Positions 45,944-55,332 of a stretch of DNA of 64,000 nucleotides are shown here, piece after piece (position 1 is the first letter of the stretch; each line of letters opens with the position of its first letter). The notes under the pieces are model-generated. The model had not been told where the DNA came from, did no database searches, and worked only from the letters and a program-made list of their open reading frames with translations. The position numbers were made by a program, and so were the translations under genes. This DNA is from Desulfolutivibrio sulfoxidireducens (GTDB lineage Bacteria > Desulfobacterota > Desulfovibrionia > Desulfovibrionales > Desulfovibrionaceae): assembly GCF_013376475.1 (NCBI RefSeq), contig NZ_CP045508.1:2702001-2766000 (forward strand). The letters run 5' to 3'.

Positions 45944-47869
45944 CTACCTGTCTCCTTGCCGGTCTTGAATCCTGGCGATGGCCTCCTCGGAGGCGGCCTG
46001 CATCTCCGGGTCCTCGTTCCCAAGCGTCTCGAGCAGCGCCCGAAAGGCGCTCTCGCCGCCGATATCGCCCAGGGCCTGCGCGGCCTTGAGGGCCACCAGC
46101 TTGGAGGCGTCGCCCAGAAGCGGAATCAGCCTGGGCACCGCCTCGGCCGCCCGCAAAACGCCAAGGGCCTCCACGGCCCGCACCCGGACCCAGTCGTCCG
46201 GATCGGCCAGGGCCCGGGACAGGTAGGGCGCCCCCAGGCCCCTCGGGCAGCGGCCCAGAAGCTCGACCACGGTGCGCCGCACCTCCGGGGCCTCGTCGTC
46301 CAGCCGGGACACGATCAGTTCCAGTCCCTTTTCGTCCTCGCCGCAGAACTCCAGGGCGGCCTCCAGGGCGATCTTGCGAATGTCCGAGACCTCGTCCAGC
46401 AGGGCCTTGGAGATCAGTTCCAGATTGTCCGGCCCGCCGATCCGGCCCAGGGCGTACACGGCCATAAGCCTGTTGACCGGATCGGGATCCCCGGCCAGGG
46501 CTTGAAAGCGCTTGCGCATGTCCTCGCCGCCGATCTCGGTTAAGGCCTCCAGGGCCGCCTCCTTGACGTCGTCGCGGGGATCGGACAGCAGGGTGAAGAT
46601 CCGCTCCCCGGCCGCCTCCACGCGCATCTTGCGGCCCAGATAGGAAAGCGCGGCCTTGAGCACGGCCTCGTCCCGGGCCTGGTCCACAAGGCCGAGGAAA
46701 AAGTCGCCGGCCTCGGGGCCGGCCACCTGGCCCAGCGCCGCCGCGATGTTCCGGCGAAGCTCCGCGTCGGCCCCGGGATAGGCCGAAATCAAGAGTTCCG
46801 AAGTCTTTTCGCCGCCGATGCGCGAAAGCGCCGTGACCGCGATGCGCCGCACCCCCGGGTCGGCGTGGGAAAGTCCGGCCCGGAGATTGTCCGAAAGGCC
46901 GATGGCGGCCAGGGCGCCCACGGCCGCCTCCAGACGCTCGGGCTCGGCATCCGGGTCCATGCCCGCGGCCATCCGCAGGATGTCCCCCGAGGCGGCGGCG
47001 TCGCCCATAAACGTCAGGCCCCGTATGGCCGCGTCCTGGATCTCCGTATCGTCGTCGGACAGGGCCGCCAGCAGGTAGTCCCGAAACTTGCCCCGATCCT
47101 TGGCCGGAAGGAGCGTCAGGGACTTGCCGCCCAGAATATGCAACACGGCCTTGACGATCTTGTTGCGCAAAACGGCCGGCGAGGCGTCCATGCGCCGGAT
47201 CAGCATGGCCACGGCCTTGATGTTGCCGATCTCGCCCAGGGCCTCGACGATCATGGAGGCCACCAGGTCGGAACTTTTGTCCAGGGCCTTGACCAGGGCG
47301 CCCACCGAGGAGGCGTCGCGGAGCTTGGCCAGGGCCTCGATGACCGCGAACTGGACCCACTCGTCGTCCTCCATGGCCTTGCCCAGGCATTTGGCCGCCG
47401 CGCCCTGCCCGAGTTCCCCCAGGCTCACGGCGGCCTGGTAGCGCACGTTGACCTCGGGGTCCTTCAACAGGGCGTCGCACAGGGGAACCACGGCCAGACG
47501 GTTGCCTGTAGAACCCAGGATGTCCGTGCCGAAGATGCGGATGTCCGCATCGGGGTCGTGCAAAAGGGCCACCAGGGAGGAAAAGTCGTCCCCGCCCACC
47601 TGGCGCAGGATGTCCATGGACAGGTTGCGCACCGGGGCCTCATCGGAACGCAGAAGCGGCAACACGGCGGTCACCACCTCTTTTCCCCCGATCTTGCGCA
47701 GGGCGAAATCGGCGGCCTCCTGCACCCCCAGGCTGGCCGAGGCCAAGAGAGCGGCCAAACGCGGCACAGCCTGGACGCATCCCATCTCTCCGGCTTCGTA
47801 GGCGGCCTCGCGAAGCGCGTCGATGTCCTCGGCCGAAAGCTTCGTTACGATCTCTTTGCAGTCCGTCAT
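45944..47869 (-). CDS. HEAT-repeat protein in chemotaxis operon
   Basis: 641 residues made almost entirely of tandem alpha-helical HEAT/PBS-lyase-type repeats of about 31 residues (patterns such as DPEVNVRYQAAVSLGELG and DPDDWVRVRAVEALGVL). No catalytic motif, signal or TM segment. Such repeats make protein-binding superhelices. ATG at 47869 has GAGGATGGC upstream. Position between cheB and cheR suggests a scaffold for the adaptation enzymes or array; this is inference. Confidence 0.88.
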   Translation of the reverse strand: MTDCKEIVTKLSAEDIDALREAAYEAGEMGCVQAVPRLAALLASASLGVQEAADFALRKIGGKEVVTAVLPLLRSDEAPVRNLSMDILRQVGGDDFSSLVALLHDPDADIRIFGTDILGSTGNRLAVVPLCDALLKDPEVNVRYQAAVSLGELGQGAAAKCLGKAMEDDEWVQFAVIEALAKLRDASSVGALVKALDKSSDLVASMIVEALGEIGNIKAVAMLIRRMDASPAVLRNKIVKAVLHILGGKSLTLLPAKDRGKFRDYLLAALSDDDTEIQDAAIRGLTFMGDAAASGDILRMAAGMDPDAEPERLEAAVGALAAIGLSDNLRAGLSHADPGVRRIAVTALSRIGGEKTSELLISAYPGADAELRRNIAAALGQVAGPEAGDFFLGLVDQARDEAVLKAALSYLGRKMRVEAAGERIFTLLSDPRDDVKEAALEALTEIGGEDMRKRFQALAGDPDPVNRLMAVYALGRIGGPDNLELISKALLDEVSDIRKIALEAALEFCGEDEKGLELIVSRLDDEAPEVRRTVVELLGRCPRGLGAPYLSRALADPDDWVRVRAVEALGVLRAAEAVPRLIPLLGDASKLVALKAAQALGDIGGESAFRALLETLGNEDPEMQAASEEAIARIQDRQGDR

Positions 47870-47929
47870 GCCATCCTCGCTTGCGCGACGGCCCCCGAGG
47901 GGAACACGGCCGCCCGCCGCCCGGCTTGT

Positions 47930-49015
47930 TTATTTGTAGAGGTTGGTGATGATGGCCTCGCCCATATCGTCGATATCCACGATCTCGTCGGCAAGCCCCG
48001 CGTCCACAACGGCCTTGGGCATGCCGTAGACCACGCAGGTGGCGTCGCTCTGGGCCAGGGCCCGGCCTCCCCTGCCCTTGAGGGCGCGTACCCCCTCCAT
48101 ACCGTCGCTGCCCATACCCGTCAAAATGACGCCCAGCCCCCTGCGGCCCACGCCCTGGGCCACGGATTCGATCATCACGTTGGCCGAGGGCTTGTACAGG
48201 GCCTCTTTGGGCTCGTCGGTGACCGAGATGTCGATGCGGCTGACCTTTTGCTCGATGCGCAGATGCCGGCCTCCCGGGGAGATATAGGCCACCCCGGGCA
48301 CAAGCCGCTCGCCGTGTTCGGCCTCCTTGACGGTGATGGCGCACACCCCGTCCAGGCGTTTGGCGAAGGGTCCGGTGAACGCGGCGGGCATGTGCTGGGC
48401 GATGACGATGCCCGCCGGAAAATCCTTGGGCAGGCGGGAGAGGACCTTTTGCACGGCCGGCGGACCGCCCGTGGACACGCCGATGGCCACCAGGTCGTGA
48501 AGCTGGGGACCCGAGCTCTTTTGGAGCGGACGGCGCGCGGCGGGACGTTCGGAAACGGTCTGGCGGGCCAGGGCCGCGGCCTGGGCGGTCAGGGACCTGG
48601 CCGACGAGGGCGAACGGACCTTGCGCTTGGCGATGAGCTTGACCTTGGCCCGCAAGTCGTCCTCGATCTTGACGATATCCAGGGAGACCTTGGAGAGTTG
48701 TTTGGGGATGAAATCCACGGCCCCGAGTTCCATGGCCTTCAGCGTGGCCTCGGCCCCCTCGGCGGTAAGAGAGCTGACCATGAGCACCGGCCTTGGCATC
48801 TCCATCATGATGTGCCTAAGCGCCGTCAGGCCGTCCATGCGGGGCATCTCGATATCCAGGGTGACCACGTCGGGGTTGAGCCTTCGGACAAGTTCCAACC
48901 CCTCCTCGCCGTCGCGGCCCGTGCCCACCACCTTGATGTCCGGGTCCTTCTCCAGCATGGTGCTTATGGCCTTGCGCATGAACGCGGAATCATCGACCAC
49001 GACGACGTGTATCAC
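47930..49015 (-). CDS. cheB: Protein-glutamate methylesterase CheB
   Basis: 361 residues from GTG at 49015, with AAGGAG seven bases upstream. Receiver domain with Asp54 in VTLDIEMPRMDG; esterase/deamidase domain with catalytic Ser181 (GVSTGGPP), His208 (AQHMPAAFT) and Asp304 (GMGSDGMEG). It demethylates and deamidates receptor glutamates when phosphorylated by CheA. First gene of the seven-gene operon ending at cheA. Confidence 0.96.
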   Translation of the reverse strand: MIHVVVVDDSAFMRKAISTMLEKDPDIKVVGTGRDGEEGLELVRRLNPDVVTLDIEMPRMDGLTALRHIMMEMPRPVLMVSSLTAEGAEATLKAMELGAVDFIPKQLSKVSLDIVKIEDDLRAKVKLIAKRKVRSPSSARSLTAQAAALARQTVSERPAARRPLQKSSGPQLHDLVAIGVSTGGPPAVQKVLSRLPKDFPAGIVIAQHMPAAFTGPFAKRLDGVCAITVKEAEHGERLVPGVAYISPGGRHLRIEQKVSRIDISVTDEPKEALYKPSANVMIESVAQGVGRRGLGVILTGMGSDGMEGVRALKGRGGRALAQSDATCVVYGMPKAVVDAGLADEIVDIDDMGEAIITNLYK

Positions 49016-49291
49016 CGAAAGCTCCTTGTCGGTTACGGAAAAAAAAGCCCGACGCGGCGAATCTCTGGCGCGGGAAAAGCCGGCATGCCCGTGCGGTTTG
49101 GTCCTTCCTTGGCCCGGGCCGGACAGTCCGTGCGTCCGGACGCCGGACGCGGCGCGTCGGGGGAAATGTCCCGTCCGGACGCGGCACGGCCGAATCGGAC
49201 GTTTTTAAGGGACTTGCGCCGGAAAGACAACCGCGACGAAACTTCTTGCCAAGCCCGCTTCGGTTGTGTAGGTAGGCTGTCTTCCATTTGT

Positions 49292-49369
49292 CGGGATGTG
49301 GCTCAGTCTGGCTAGAGCGCTGCGTTCGGGACGCAGAGGCCGGTGGTTCGAATCCACTCATCCCGACCA
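49292..49369 (+). tRNA. tRNA-Pro (anticodon CGG)
   Basis: A full cloverleaf is visible: acceptor CGGGATG/CATCCCG, D arm GCTC...GAGC, anticodon stem CTGCG/CGCAG with loop TTCGGGA, T arm GGTGG-TTCGAAT-CCACT, and an encoded CCA end. Confidence 0.97.
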
Positions 49370-49380
49370 GACACTTCAAA

Positions 49381-49411
49381 GGGTCGCGACGATCACGTTG
49401 CGGCCCTTTTT
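49381..49411 (+). terminator. Terminator of the tRNA-Pro transcript
   Basis: GGGTCGCGACG and CGTTGCGGCCC pair (two G-U pairs) around ATCA and are followed by TTTTT, 11 bp after the tRNA. Confidence 0.85.
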
Positions 49412-49758
49412 CATTTTCCGGGCCGGGGCGGCGGCACGGATTCAGGCAAGTTTTTTCCGACCCGGCCCGCTGCATCCCGCCTTTCCCCATCCTTTTCGCC
49501 GCGCTAGGGTACGGCTCCACGGCCGCATCCGCCCCAAAATACGCCTCCCACAGCCTTGCGTCACGTTACGGACCTACCTGCCCACTTCTCGCGACAATGC
49601 CCTCGAAACTCCATGCCGTCAACGAGTATGGAGGTCTCGGCCCCGGTCGGGGCCGGCGGGGGGGCTCCGATCACGAACCCGGACCCCACAGCCGGGGAAC
49701 CTCCCCTGGCGGTGGGGCCAGGACTTGCCCTTTTTCCCGTCTGGGGTAAAAAAGTCCC
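49412..49758. other. Region between tRNA-Pro and copA
   Basis: No gene is seen. An inverted repeat CTCCAT...ATGGAG occurs near 49610-49635. No sequence of the CueR-operator type could be recognised, so the copper response of copA is unresolved. Confidence 0.35.
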
Positions 49759-52317
49759 ATGAAAGACTCACCAAATCCTACCGGAAAACGCGTGGCCCTG
49801 CCTGTTTCGGGCATGCATTGCGCGGCCTGCGCCGCGCGCATCGAAAAAACCGTTTCCGCCATGCCCGGGGTCAATGCGGTCTCGGTCAACCTGGCCGACG
49901 AATCCATGCGCCTGTCCTTCGATCCGGCCGCGGTGGACCTGTCCGCGGTGATCGAACGGGTGGCGGACCTGGGGTTCACGGCCACCCCGCCTCCGACCGA
50001 GGCCGCCCTGGAACTGGCCATCACCGGCATGCACTGCGCGGCCTGCTCCGGGCGCATCGAGCGGGTGGTCGCGGCCCTGCCGGGCGTTTCCAAGGCCACG
50101 GTGAACCTGGCCGCCGAAACCGGAAAATTCGTCTTCGACCCGGATAAAACCACTCCCCGGGACATCCGCCGGACCATCCGCGACCTGGGCTTCGGCTCCG
50201 AGGCCCTGACGACCACGGACTTCTTCAAGAAAAAACGCGAGGAGGCCGAAAAAAACCTCTCTCGCCTGCGCCGGGAGCTCATTCCGGCCCTGATCCTGGC
50301 CGGCCTTCTGCTCTACGTGTCCATGGGCCACATGCTGGGCCTGCCCCTGCCGGCCATGATCGACCCCCACCACTCCCCGGCCGGGTTCGCCCTGGCCCAA
50401 TTCTTCCTGGTCGTGCCCATCATGTGGGCCGGACGTCGTTTTTACCTGGTCGGCATCCCGAGCCTTTTTCGCGGCGGCCCGACCATGGACTCCCTGGTGG
50501 CCGTGGGCACGGGCGCGGCTTTTTTGCACAGCCTGTGGAACCTCATCGAGATCCTTCTCGGCGTGGACCCGGCGGCCAGGGCCATGGACCTCTATTTCGA
50601 GTCCGCCGGCGTGCTTATCGCCATGATCTCCCTGGGCAAGTACCTGGAGGCCGGGGCCAAATACAAGACCTCCGACGCCATCGCGGCGCTGATGCGCCTG
50701 ACCCCGGACATGGCCACCCTGGTCCGGGACGGGGAACACGTCAAAATCCCCCTGGACGAGGTGGTGGCCGGGGATATCCTTTTGGTGCGCCCGGGGGAGC
50801 GCGTGCCCACGGACGGCGAGGTGGTGGAGGGTCTCTCGGGCGTGGACGAGTCCATGCTCACGGGCGAGCCCCTGCCCGTGACCAAACGCCCCGGCGATCC
50901 GGTCACGGGGGGGACCCTGAACACCACCGGGGCGCTTGTGGTGCGCGCCCTGCGGGTGGGCGCGGACACCACCCTGTCGCGCATCGTGGCCCTGGTGCGC
51001 GAGGCCCAGGGGTCCAAGGCCCCCATCGCCGATCTGGCCGACCGGGTCAGCTTCTATTTCGTGCCCGCGGTCATGGCCTGCGCCATGACGGCCGCCCTGG
51101 CCTGGTATTTCTTTGGCGGCGCGACGTACACCTTTTCACTGCGCATCTTCACCGCGGTCCTGGTCATCGCCTGCCCCTGCGCCATGGGTCTGGCCACCCC
51201 GACCTCGATCATGGTCGGCACGGGCCGGGGGGCCAGGCTCGGCATCCTGGTCAAAAGCGGCGCGGCCCTTCAGGCGGCCGGGGGACTGACAGCCATGGTC
51301 TTCGACAAGACCGGCACCCTGACCCACGGACGGCCGTCCCTGGAGGAGGTCATGCTCCGCGCCGGACCGGCCACAGGCGCGGCCCTGGACGAAAACGCGA
51401 CCCTGGCCCTGGCCGCCTCGGCCGAAAGCCTCTCGGAGCACCCCCTGGCCCTGGCCGTGGTCCGGGCCGCGGCCGAACGGGGCCTGCGCCTGACCAGACC
51501 CGACGCCTTCGAGGCCGTGCCCGGCAAGGGCGTGGTGGCCCTGATCGCGGACCACAAGGTACTGGCGGGCAACCAGGAATTTCTGGCCGAAAACGGGGCC
51601 ACGGGCCTGGACGAGGCCCTGGCGGCGGCCGCCGGGCTGGCCGACCAGGGCAAGACCCCGGTCTATCTGGCTGTGGACGGAACGTTTTCGGCGGTTCTGG
51701 CCGTATCCGACCAGTTGCGGCCCGAGGCCGCGGCCGTGGTGGCCGAACTCGCGAAACGGGGAATCACGGTGGTCATGCTCACCGGCGACGCCGAGCGCAC
51801 GGCCAGGGCCGTGGCCCACGCCGCCGGGATCGAACGGGTGGTGGCCGGGGTCCTGCCGGACCGCAAGGCCGAGGAGATCGAAAAGATTCAGGCCGAGGGA
51901 TTCCGGGCGGGCATGGTGGGTGACGGCATCAACGACGCCCCGGCCCTGGCCCGGGCCGACCTGGGCGTGGCCATGGGTTCGGGCATCGACGTGGCCCTGG
52001 AATCCTGCGACGTGGTGCTCATGCGCAACGACCTGCGCGGGGTGCTGGCCGCGTTGGACCTAAGCCGCGCGGTCATGGGCAACATCAAGCAGAACCTGTT
52101 CTGGGCCTTCGCCTTCAACACCATCGGCATCCCGGTGGCCGCCGGGGTCCTGCACCTTTTTGGCGGCCCGACCTTAAATCCCATGCTGGCCGGAACGGCC
52201 ATGGCCTTAAGTTCCTTTACCGTGGTCAGCAACGCCCTGCGGCTGAGGTTTTTCACGCCCAAGGGTCTGGCGGCCCATCCGCCAACGGGGTCGACGCCGC
52301 GAACCGCCCCGGCGTGA
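49759..52317 (+). CDS. copA: Copper-exporting P1B-type ATPase CopA
   Basis: 852-residue inner-membrane pump exporting Cu+. Two N-terminal heavy-metal-binding domains have [10 protein letters not shown] (Cys21/Cys24) and [10 protein letters not shown] (Cys93/Cys96). Eight TM helices are expected; the transport-site CPC is at 472-474, actuator TGE at 368-370, phosphorylation Asp516 in DKTGT, an SEHPLA motif in the nucleotide domain and GDGINDAP in the hinge. All are canonical for Cu+ pumps. The ATG has a weak ribosome site. Its last 65 bp overlap the convergent AraC gene. Confidence 0.96.
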   Translation: MKDSPNPTGKRVALPVSGMHCAACAARIEKTVSAMPGVNAVSVNLADESMRLSFDPAAVDLSAVIERVADLGFTATPPPTEAALELAITGMHCAACSGRIERVVAALPGVSKATVNLAAETGKFVFDPDKTTPRDIRRTIRDLGFGSEALTTTDFFKKKREEAEKNLSRLRRELIPALILAGLLLYVSMGHMLGLPLPAMIDPHHSPAGFALAQFFLVVPIMWAGRRFYLVGIPSLFRGGPTMDSLVAVGTGAAFLHSLWNLIEILLGVDPAARAMDLYFESAGVLIAMISLGKYLEAGAKYKTSDAIAALMRLTPDMATLVRDGEHVKIPLDEVVAGDILLVRPGERVPTDGEVVEGLSGVDESMLTGEPLPVTKRPGDPVTGGTLNTTGALVVRALRVGADTTLSRIVALVREAQGSKAPIADLADRVSFYFVPAVMACAMTAALAWYFFGGATYTFSLRIFTAVLVIACPCAMGLATPTSIMVGTGRGARLGILVKSGAALQAAGGLTAMVFDKTGTLTHGRPSLEEVMLRAGPATGAALDENATLALAASAESLSEHPLALAVVRAAAERGLRLTRPDAFEAVPGKGVVALIADHKVLAGNQEFLAENGATGLDEALAAAAGLADQGKTPVYLAVDGTFSAVLAVSDQLRPEAAAVVAELAKRGITVVMLTGDAERTARAVAHAAGIERVVAGVLPDRKAEEIEKIQAEGFRAGMVGDGINDAPALARADLGVAMGSGIDVALESCDVVLMRNDLRGVLAALDLSRAVMGNIKQNLFWAFAFNTIGIPVAAGVLHLFGGPTLNPMLAGTAMALSSFTVVSNALRLRFFTPKGLAAHPPTGSTPRTAPA

Positions 52318-53077
52318 CCCCCACGGCCCGCCGAAAATGGCGCGTGAAATGGCTCTGGTCCACGAACCCGGCCCAGGCCGCCGCCCCGGCCGGGCTCTCG
52401 CCCGCTTCCAGGGCCATCAGCGCCAGCCTGAGCCGCTCGCGGATCACGAAGGCGTGAGGGGGAAGGCCGAAACGGGCCACGAACAGGCGATGCAGATGCG
52501 AGGGGCTCAGCCCGGCGTGCCGGGCCGCCTCGTCCAGGCTGGGATTGTCCCGGGCATTTCCGGCCAGGTAGCGCGCGGCCCGCTCCACCTCGACCCGGCG
52601 GTTCCGCGTTTCCAGTTCATCCCCATGATCGCCGGCCAGTTCGGCCAGCCCGGGCACGGCCCGCAGGGCTCGGGACAGGGCCTCGCGCCTGTCCGCATCG
52701 GCGGCGTCAACGTCGACCAGGGCGAAATACCGGCCAAGGAGCATGGCCGCGTGGCCGGACCGGCCGGCTGGCCCCTGGCGGACCATGGCCCGCAGGGTCC
52801 GATCCGGCAGGCACACGGCCCGGTGGGCATGGGGCGGCGGACCGAGGGGCGCGCAGGCGTGAGGGGTGTCGGGGGGGATGACGAAGATCCCGCCCTCGTT
52901 CACGTCACGGCGCGCGCCGGAAACCTCCATGCGCCGACCGCCCCGTAGCGCCAGGCCGATGATCCAGCTTTGGTGGGCGTGCCGGGCGAAATCGGGACGC
53001 ACGTCCCGGGCCGTGACCGTGCGCACCCCGTCGGTCCCGGGTTCCCGCGCGAAACGCACCGTTCCCCTGGCGTCCAT
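52253..53077 (-). CDS. AraC-family transcriptional regulator
   Basis: 274 residues from ATG at 53077 (SD GGAG). N-terminal cupin-like sensor ([20 protein letters not shown] in part; [10 protein letters not shown]), then a double helix-turn-helix domain at about 175-270 with [19 protein letters not shown] and the second-helix motif [21 protein letters not shown] (given in part). It is probably co-transcribed with the cupin gene 20 bp upstream. The 3' end is antisense to the end of copA. An ATG at 53269 would overlap the cupin gene and is rejected. Confidence 0.9.
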   Translation of the reverse strand: MDARGTVRFAREPGTDGVRTVTARDVRPDFARHAHQSWIIGLALRGGRRMEVSGARRDVNEGGIFVIPPDTPHACAPLGPPPHAHRAVCLPDRTLRAMVRQGPAGRSGHAAMLLGRYFALVDVDAADADRREALSRALRAVPGLAELAGDHGDELETRNRRVEVERAARYLAGNARDNPSLDEAARHAGLSPSHLHRLFVARFGLPPHAFVIRERLRLALMALEAGESPAGAAAWAGFVDQSHFTRHFRRAVGVTPGRFAASTPLADGPPDPWA

Positions 53078-53097
53078 GCCTTTCTCCAGAAACGGAT

Positions 53098-53484
53098 TTA
53101 CATCAGGGCCGGGACAAACTCGGCATAAAGCAAAAGCCCCGTCTCCCCGGCCCGAACCTCGTGCCGGTCCCCCTTGGGGATGACGGCCGCCACCCCGGGC
53201 CGATACTCCGCCCGCCGGTCCCCAAAAAAGGCCTGGCCTTCCCCGGCCGCCACATGATGCACCTCCCATTGCCCCTCGTGGACATGCGCGTCAAGACGGC
53301 ACCCCGGATCCACCCGGACCAGATGGATGCTCATGGTCCCAGCCGTGTCCCGGCCGCACACCAGATGTTTCAGAAAAACCCCCGGGAAAGCCGGATGGGG
53401 ATTCCAGGGCAGGTCCGGAAACAAAACCGGACGACCGGCCAGCACGAGACCGGCCTCCTCGACTCCCGCGTCGGGTGTGTTCAT
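53098..53484 (-). CDS. Cupin-domain protein
   Basis: 128 residues with one double-stranded beta-helix. Metal-ligand-like residues are seen in DAHVHEGQWEVHHVAAGEG (His pair plus Glu) and IPKGDRHEVRAGE (late His). ATG at 53484 follows GAGGAGGAT; the in-frame ATG at 53604 is without support. It shares a transcript with the AraC gene and could be an enzyme or sensor for the same ligand. No specific function is evident. Confidence 0.8.
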   Translation of the reverse strand: MNTPDAGVEEAGLVLAGRPVLFPDLPWNPHPAFPGVFLKHLVCGRDTAGTMSIHLVRVDPGCRLDAHVHEGQWEVHHVAAGEGQAFFGDRRAEYRPGVAAVIPKGDRHEVRAGETGLLLYAEFVPALM

Positions 53485-53507
53485 GGATGATCCTCCTCGG
53501 TGTTTTC

Positions 53508-53522
53508 CTGGCACCGTGCCAG
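53508..53522. promoter_or_regulatory. Dyad operator candidate upstream of cupin-araC
   Basis: CTGGCAC-C-GTGCCAG is a perfect 7-bp dyad, 23 bp before the cupin ATG. The spacing fits a site for autoregulation, but AraC proteins usually bind direct repeats, so another regulator is possible. Confidence 0.4.
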
Positions 53523-53770
53523 ACCACGTGGGCGGGGTCTTGTACGATCCCGCTTTTCCCGGACCGGACAGGAGGGGAGACGCGAGGAGGAAACCCGTTT
53601 TCACAAAAAGTTCGTGAGAAAAATAACAAACGCCCCGCCAAACGCCTTCAAAAAATCCCGGACATCGTATAACGTGCCGTGCAAAGAGGCGGTTCCCCCG
53701 GCCCGGGTCCTTCCGGGCGTCGTGAGGGCCGGCGCAACAGCAACCTCAACCCAGGCACGACACTCCCGCT

Positions 53771-54232
53771 ATGAAAGTCTCGGACCTCATGCGCACGAAC
53801 CTCATCAAGGTCAGGCCGCAGGCCCACATCGGCCATGTGCTCATCTGGTACAACGGCATGACCAATACCTCCCGCAACACCTATGTGGTGGACGACAAGG
53901 GGGGGCTTTTGGGCGTGGTCACCATCTTCGATTTCCTGTACATGATCGTGCCCCAGCCGGTCATCACGGCCAGCCTGGAAGGGAGCGTCCAGGGCCGCGA
54001 CGGCCTGTTGCGGACACTGCGGCGCAACATGGCGGCCATCGCGGACACCGAGGTGGGCAGCATCATGGACACCCGGTTTCCCATGGCCCGGGCCGACGAT
54101 CTGTTCGTGACGGCCCACGCGCTGATCATGGAACGGCGGGCCAACGCCGTGCCCGTGCTGGACGCAAAGGGCCTTTTGGTGGGGGAGATTTCGCGCCGGA
54201 TGATCCTGGGCTTTCTGGTGCAAAACCTCTAA
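53771..54232 (+). CDS. CBS-domain pair protein
   Basis: 153 residues forming two CBS motifs: MKVSDLMRTNLIKV with VVDDKGGLLGVVTIFDF, and VGSIMDTRFPMA with VPVLDAKGLLVGEISRRMIL (each in parts). CBS pairs bind adenosine nucleotides and act as energy or redox sensors. A TATAAC at 53668-53673 could be its -10. No SD is obvious before the ATG; a different start is possible. It stands alone. Confidence 0.85.
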   Translation: MKVSDLMRTNLIKVRPQAHIGHVLIWYNGMTNTSRNTYVVDDKGGLLGVVTIFDFLYMIVPQPVITASLEGSVQGRDGLLRTLRRNMAAIADTEVGSIMDTRFPMARADDLFVTAHALIMERRANAVPVLDAKGLLVGEISRRMILGFLVQNL

Positions 54233-54387
54233 GGGGCCAAAGCGGCCCCCATCCCCCTCCGAGACCTCGGCCCGGACTTTTTTCCGTCTTTTCGCCGGGC
54301 GCCTTATTTCTTGTTTTTCACCCCGAGCGCCGGCATAGACACGGCATCGCTCCATCAGTTCCCGTCGAAGCGGGACCGGCACGCCCC

Positions 54388-55245
54388 ATGAACATCCCTT
54401 TTTTCTTCCTGCACATCCCCCGCACCGCCGGGACGACCATCAATTCGGTGCTCAAAAACACTTTCCAGCCGAAGGAGATCCTGTCCGTCTACCGGGACAG
54501 CGACTACAAGGCATTCCACGAACTCGATCCGGCCTTCCTCGACCACATCAAACTGATCCAGGGGCATCTGCTGCTGCACAGCTATGACCCGCCCCAAATC
54601 TATTCCCGGGAGGTGCGTCCCTTCACGTTTCTCAGAAACCCCGTCGATCGCCTCGTCTCCGAATACCTTTTCCTGAAATCCTGGCCTGACAATCATCTCT
54701 ACCGCTATCTGAACGAAGGCGACGTTTCATTTCGCGAATACATCCAAAGCGACGCGAAGGAACTGCGGTTTCGCGGCAAGAATTTCATGACCCGGGCCGT
54801 CTCCGGGATGGACTTCGATGTGTTCCGCTTTCCCCGCCAGGCCCTGGAGACGGCAAAACACCATATCGAGCATGTCTTCGGATTCGTCGGAATCCAGGAG
54901 CGGTTTGACGAGAGCCTTTTGCTGCTGCGGGAATTCCTCGGCCTGCGCTCCATCTTCTACGAAGCGATGAATTCCATCCGCAAGGATTTGAAACAGAGCA
55001 TCGGCAAGGCCGATATGGAACTCGCCCTCGAATGCAACGCGGCGGACATGGAACTCCACGCCTTCGCCGTCTCCGTGTTCGAGGCCAAAATCGCGGAACG
55101 CGGCCGGGACTTCGCGCGGAAACTCAAGGCATTTCAAAAAATCAACGCGAAGTTCGGCCACGTGTGCGCCTTGATATCCAAAAGAACCGGGCTCAAAACG
55201 GACATCCCCATCGAGATGCCGAAAAACCTCCTCTTCCGGTCGTAA
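54388..55245 (+). CDS. Sulfotransferase-family protein (Sulfotransfer_2-like)
   Basis: 285 residues. The 5'-phosphosulfate-binding loop is seen as [11 protein letters not shown] (7-17), and the 3'-phosphate motif as [15 protein letters not shown] with Arg83 and Ser91. These match PAPS-dependent carbohydrate sulfotransferases. No signal or TM segment, so probably cytoplasmic, acting on a lipid- or nucleotide-linked glycan or small molecule. Codon use is less GC-biased than in neighbours (more A-ending and AT-rich codons), which hints at acquisition from elsewhere. No ribosome site is evident at the ATG. The acceptor is unknown. Confidence 0.8.
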   Translation: MNIPFFFLHIPRTAGTTINSVLKNTFQPKEILSVYRDSDYKAFHELDPAFLDHIKLIQGHLLLHSYDPPQIYSREVRPFTFLRNPVDRLVSEYLFLKSWPDNHLYRYLNEGDVSFREYIQSDAKELRFRGKNFMTRAVSGMDFDVFRFPRQALETAKHHIEHVFGFVGIQERFDESLLLLREFLGLRSIFYEAMNSIRKDLKQSIGKADMELALECNAADMELHAFAVSVFEAKIAERGRDFARKLKAFQKINAKFGHVCALISKRTGLKTDIPIEMPKNLLFRS

Positions 55246-55332
55246 GGGCCCGGATCGGACCGCCGGGCGCACCCGCGAAAAAGGCGGACCAAACGGCCCG
55301 CCTTTCGCTGATGCGACCACCGGCTCACCTGG

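Noticed and set aside
44157-47480. Very long in-frame extension of the ParA-like gene through cheR and the HEAT gene
   Set aside because: The ATG at 45059 overlaps the cheR stop as ATGA, and sequence upstream is the antisense-like third frame of cheR and the HEAT gene with no homology.
49170-49270. Sigma-54 or sigma-28 promoter before cheB
   Set aside because: TTGGCAAG-N4-TTCG lacks the -12 TTGC, and the TAAAA near 49206 has no GCCGATAA at 15 bp.
46865-49315. An 816-codon plus-strand frame opposite the HEAT and cheB genes
   Set aside because: It crosses two well-supported genes on the other strand and shows no motif.
49292-49369. tRNA-Pro as a phage/island attachment site
   Set aside because: No integrase lies nearby and no duplicate of the tRNA 3' end was noticed in the window.
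48990-49520. 176-codon minus-strand frame across the cheB leader and tRNA-Pro
   Set aside because: It runs antisense through a clear tRNA and its terminator, so it is not a gene.
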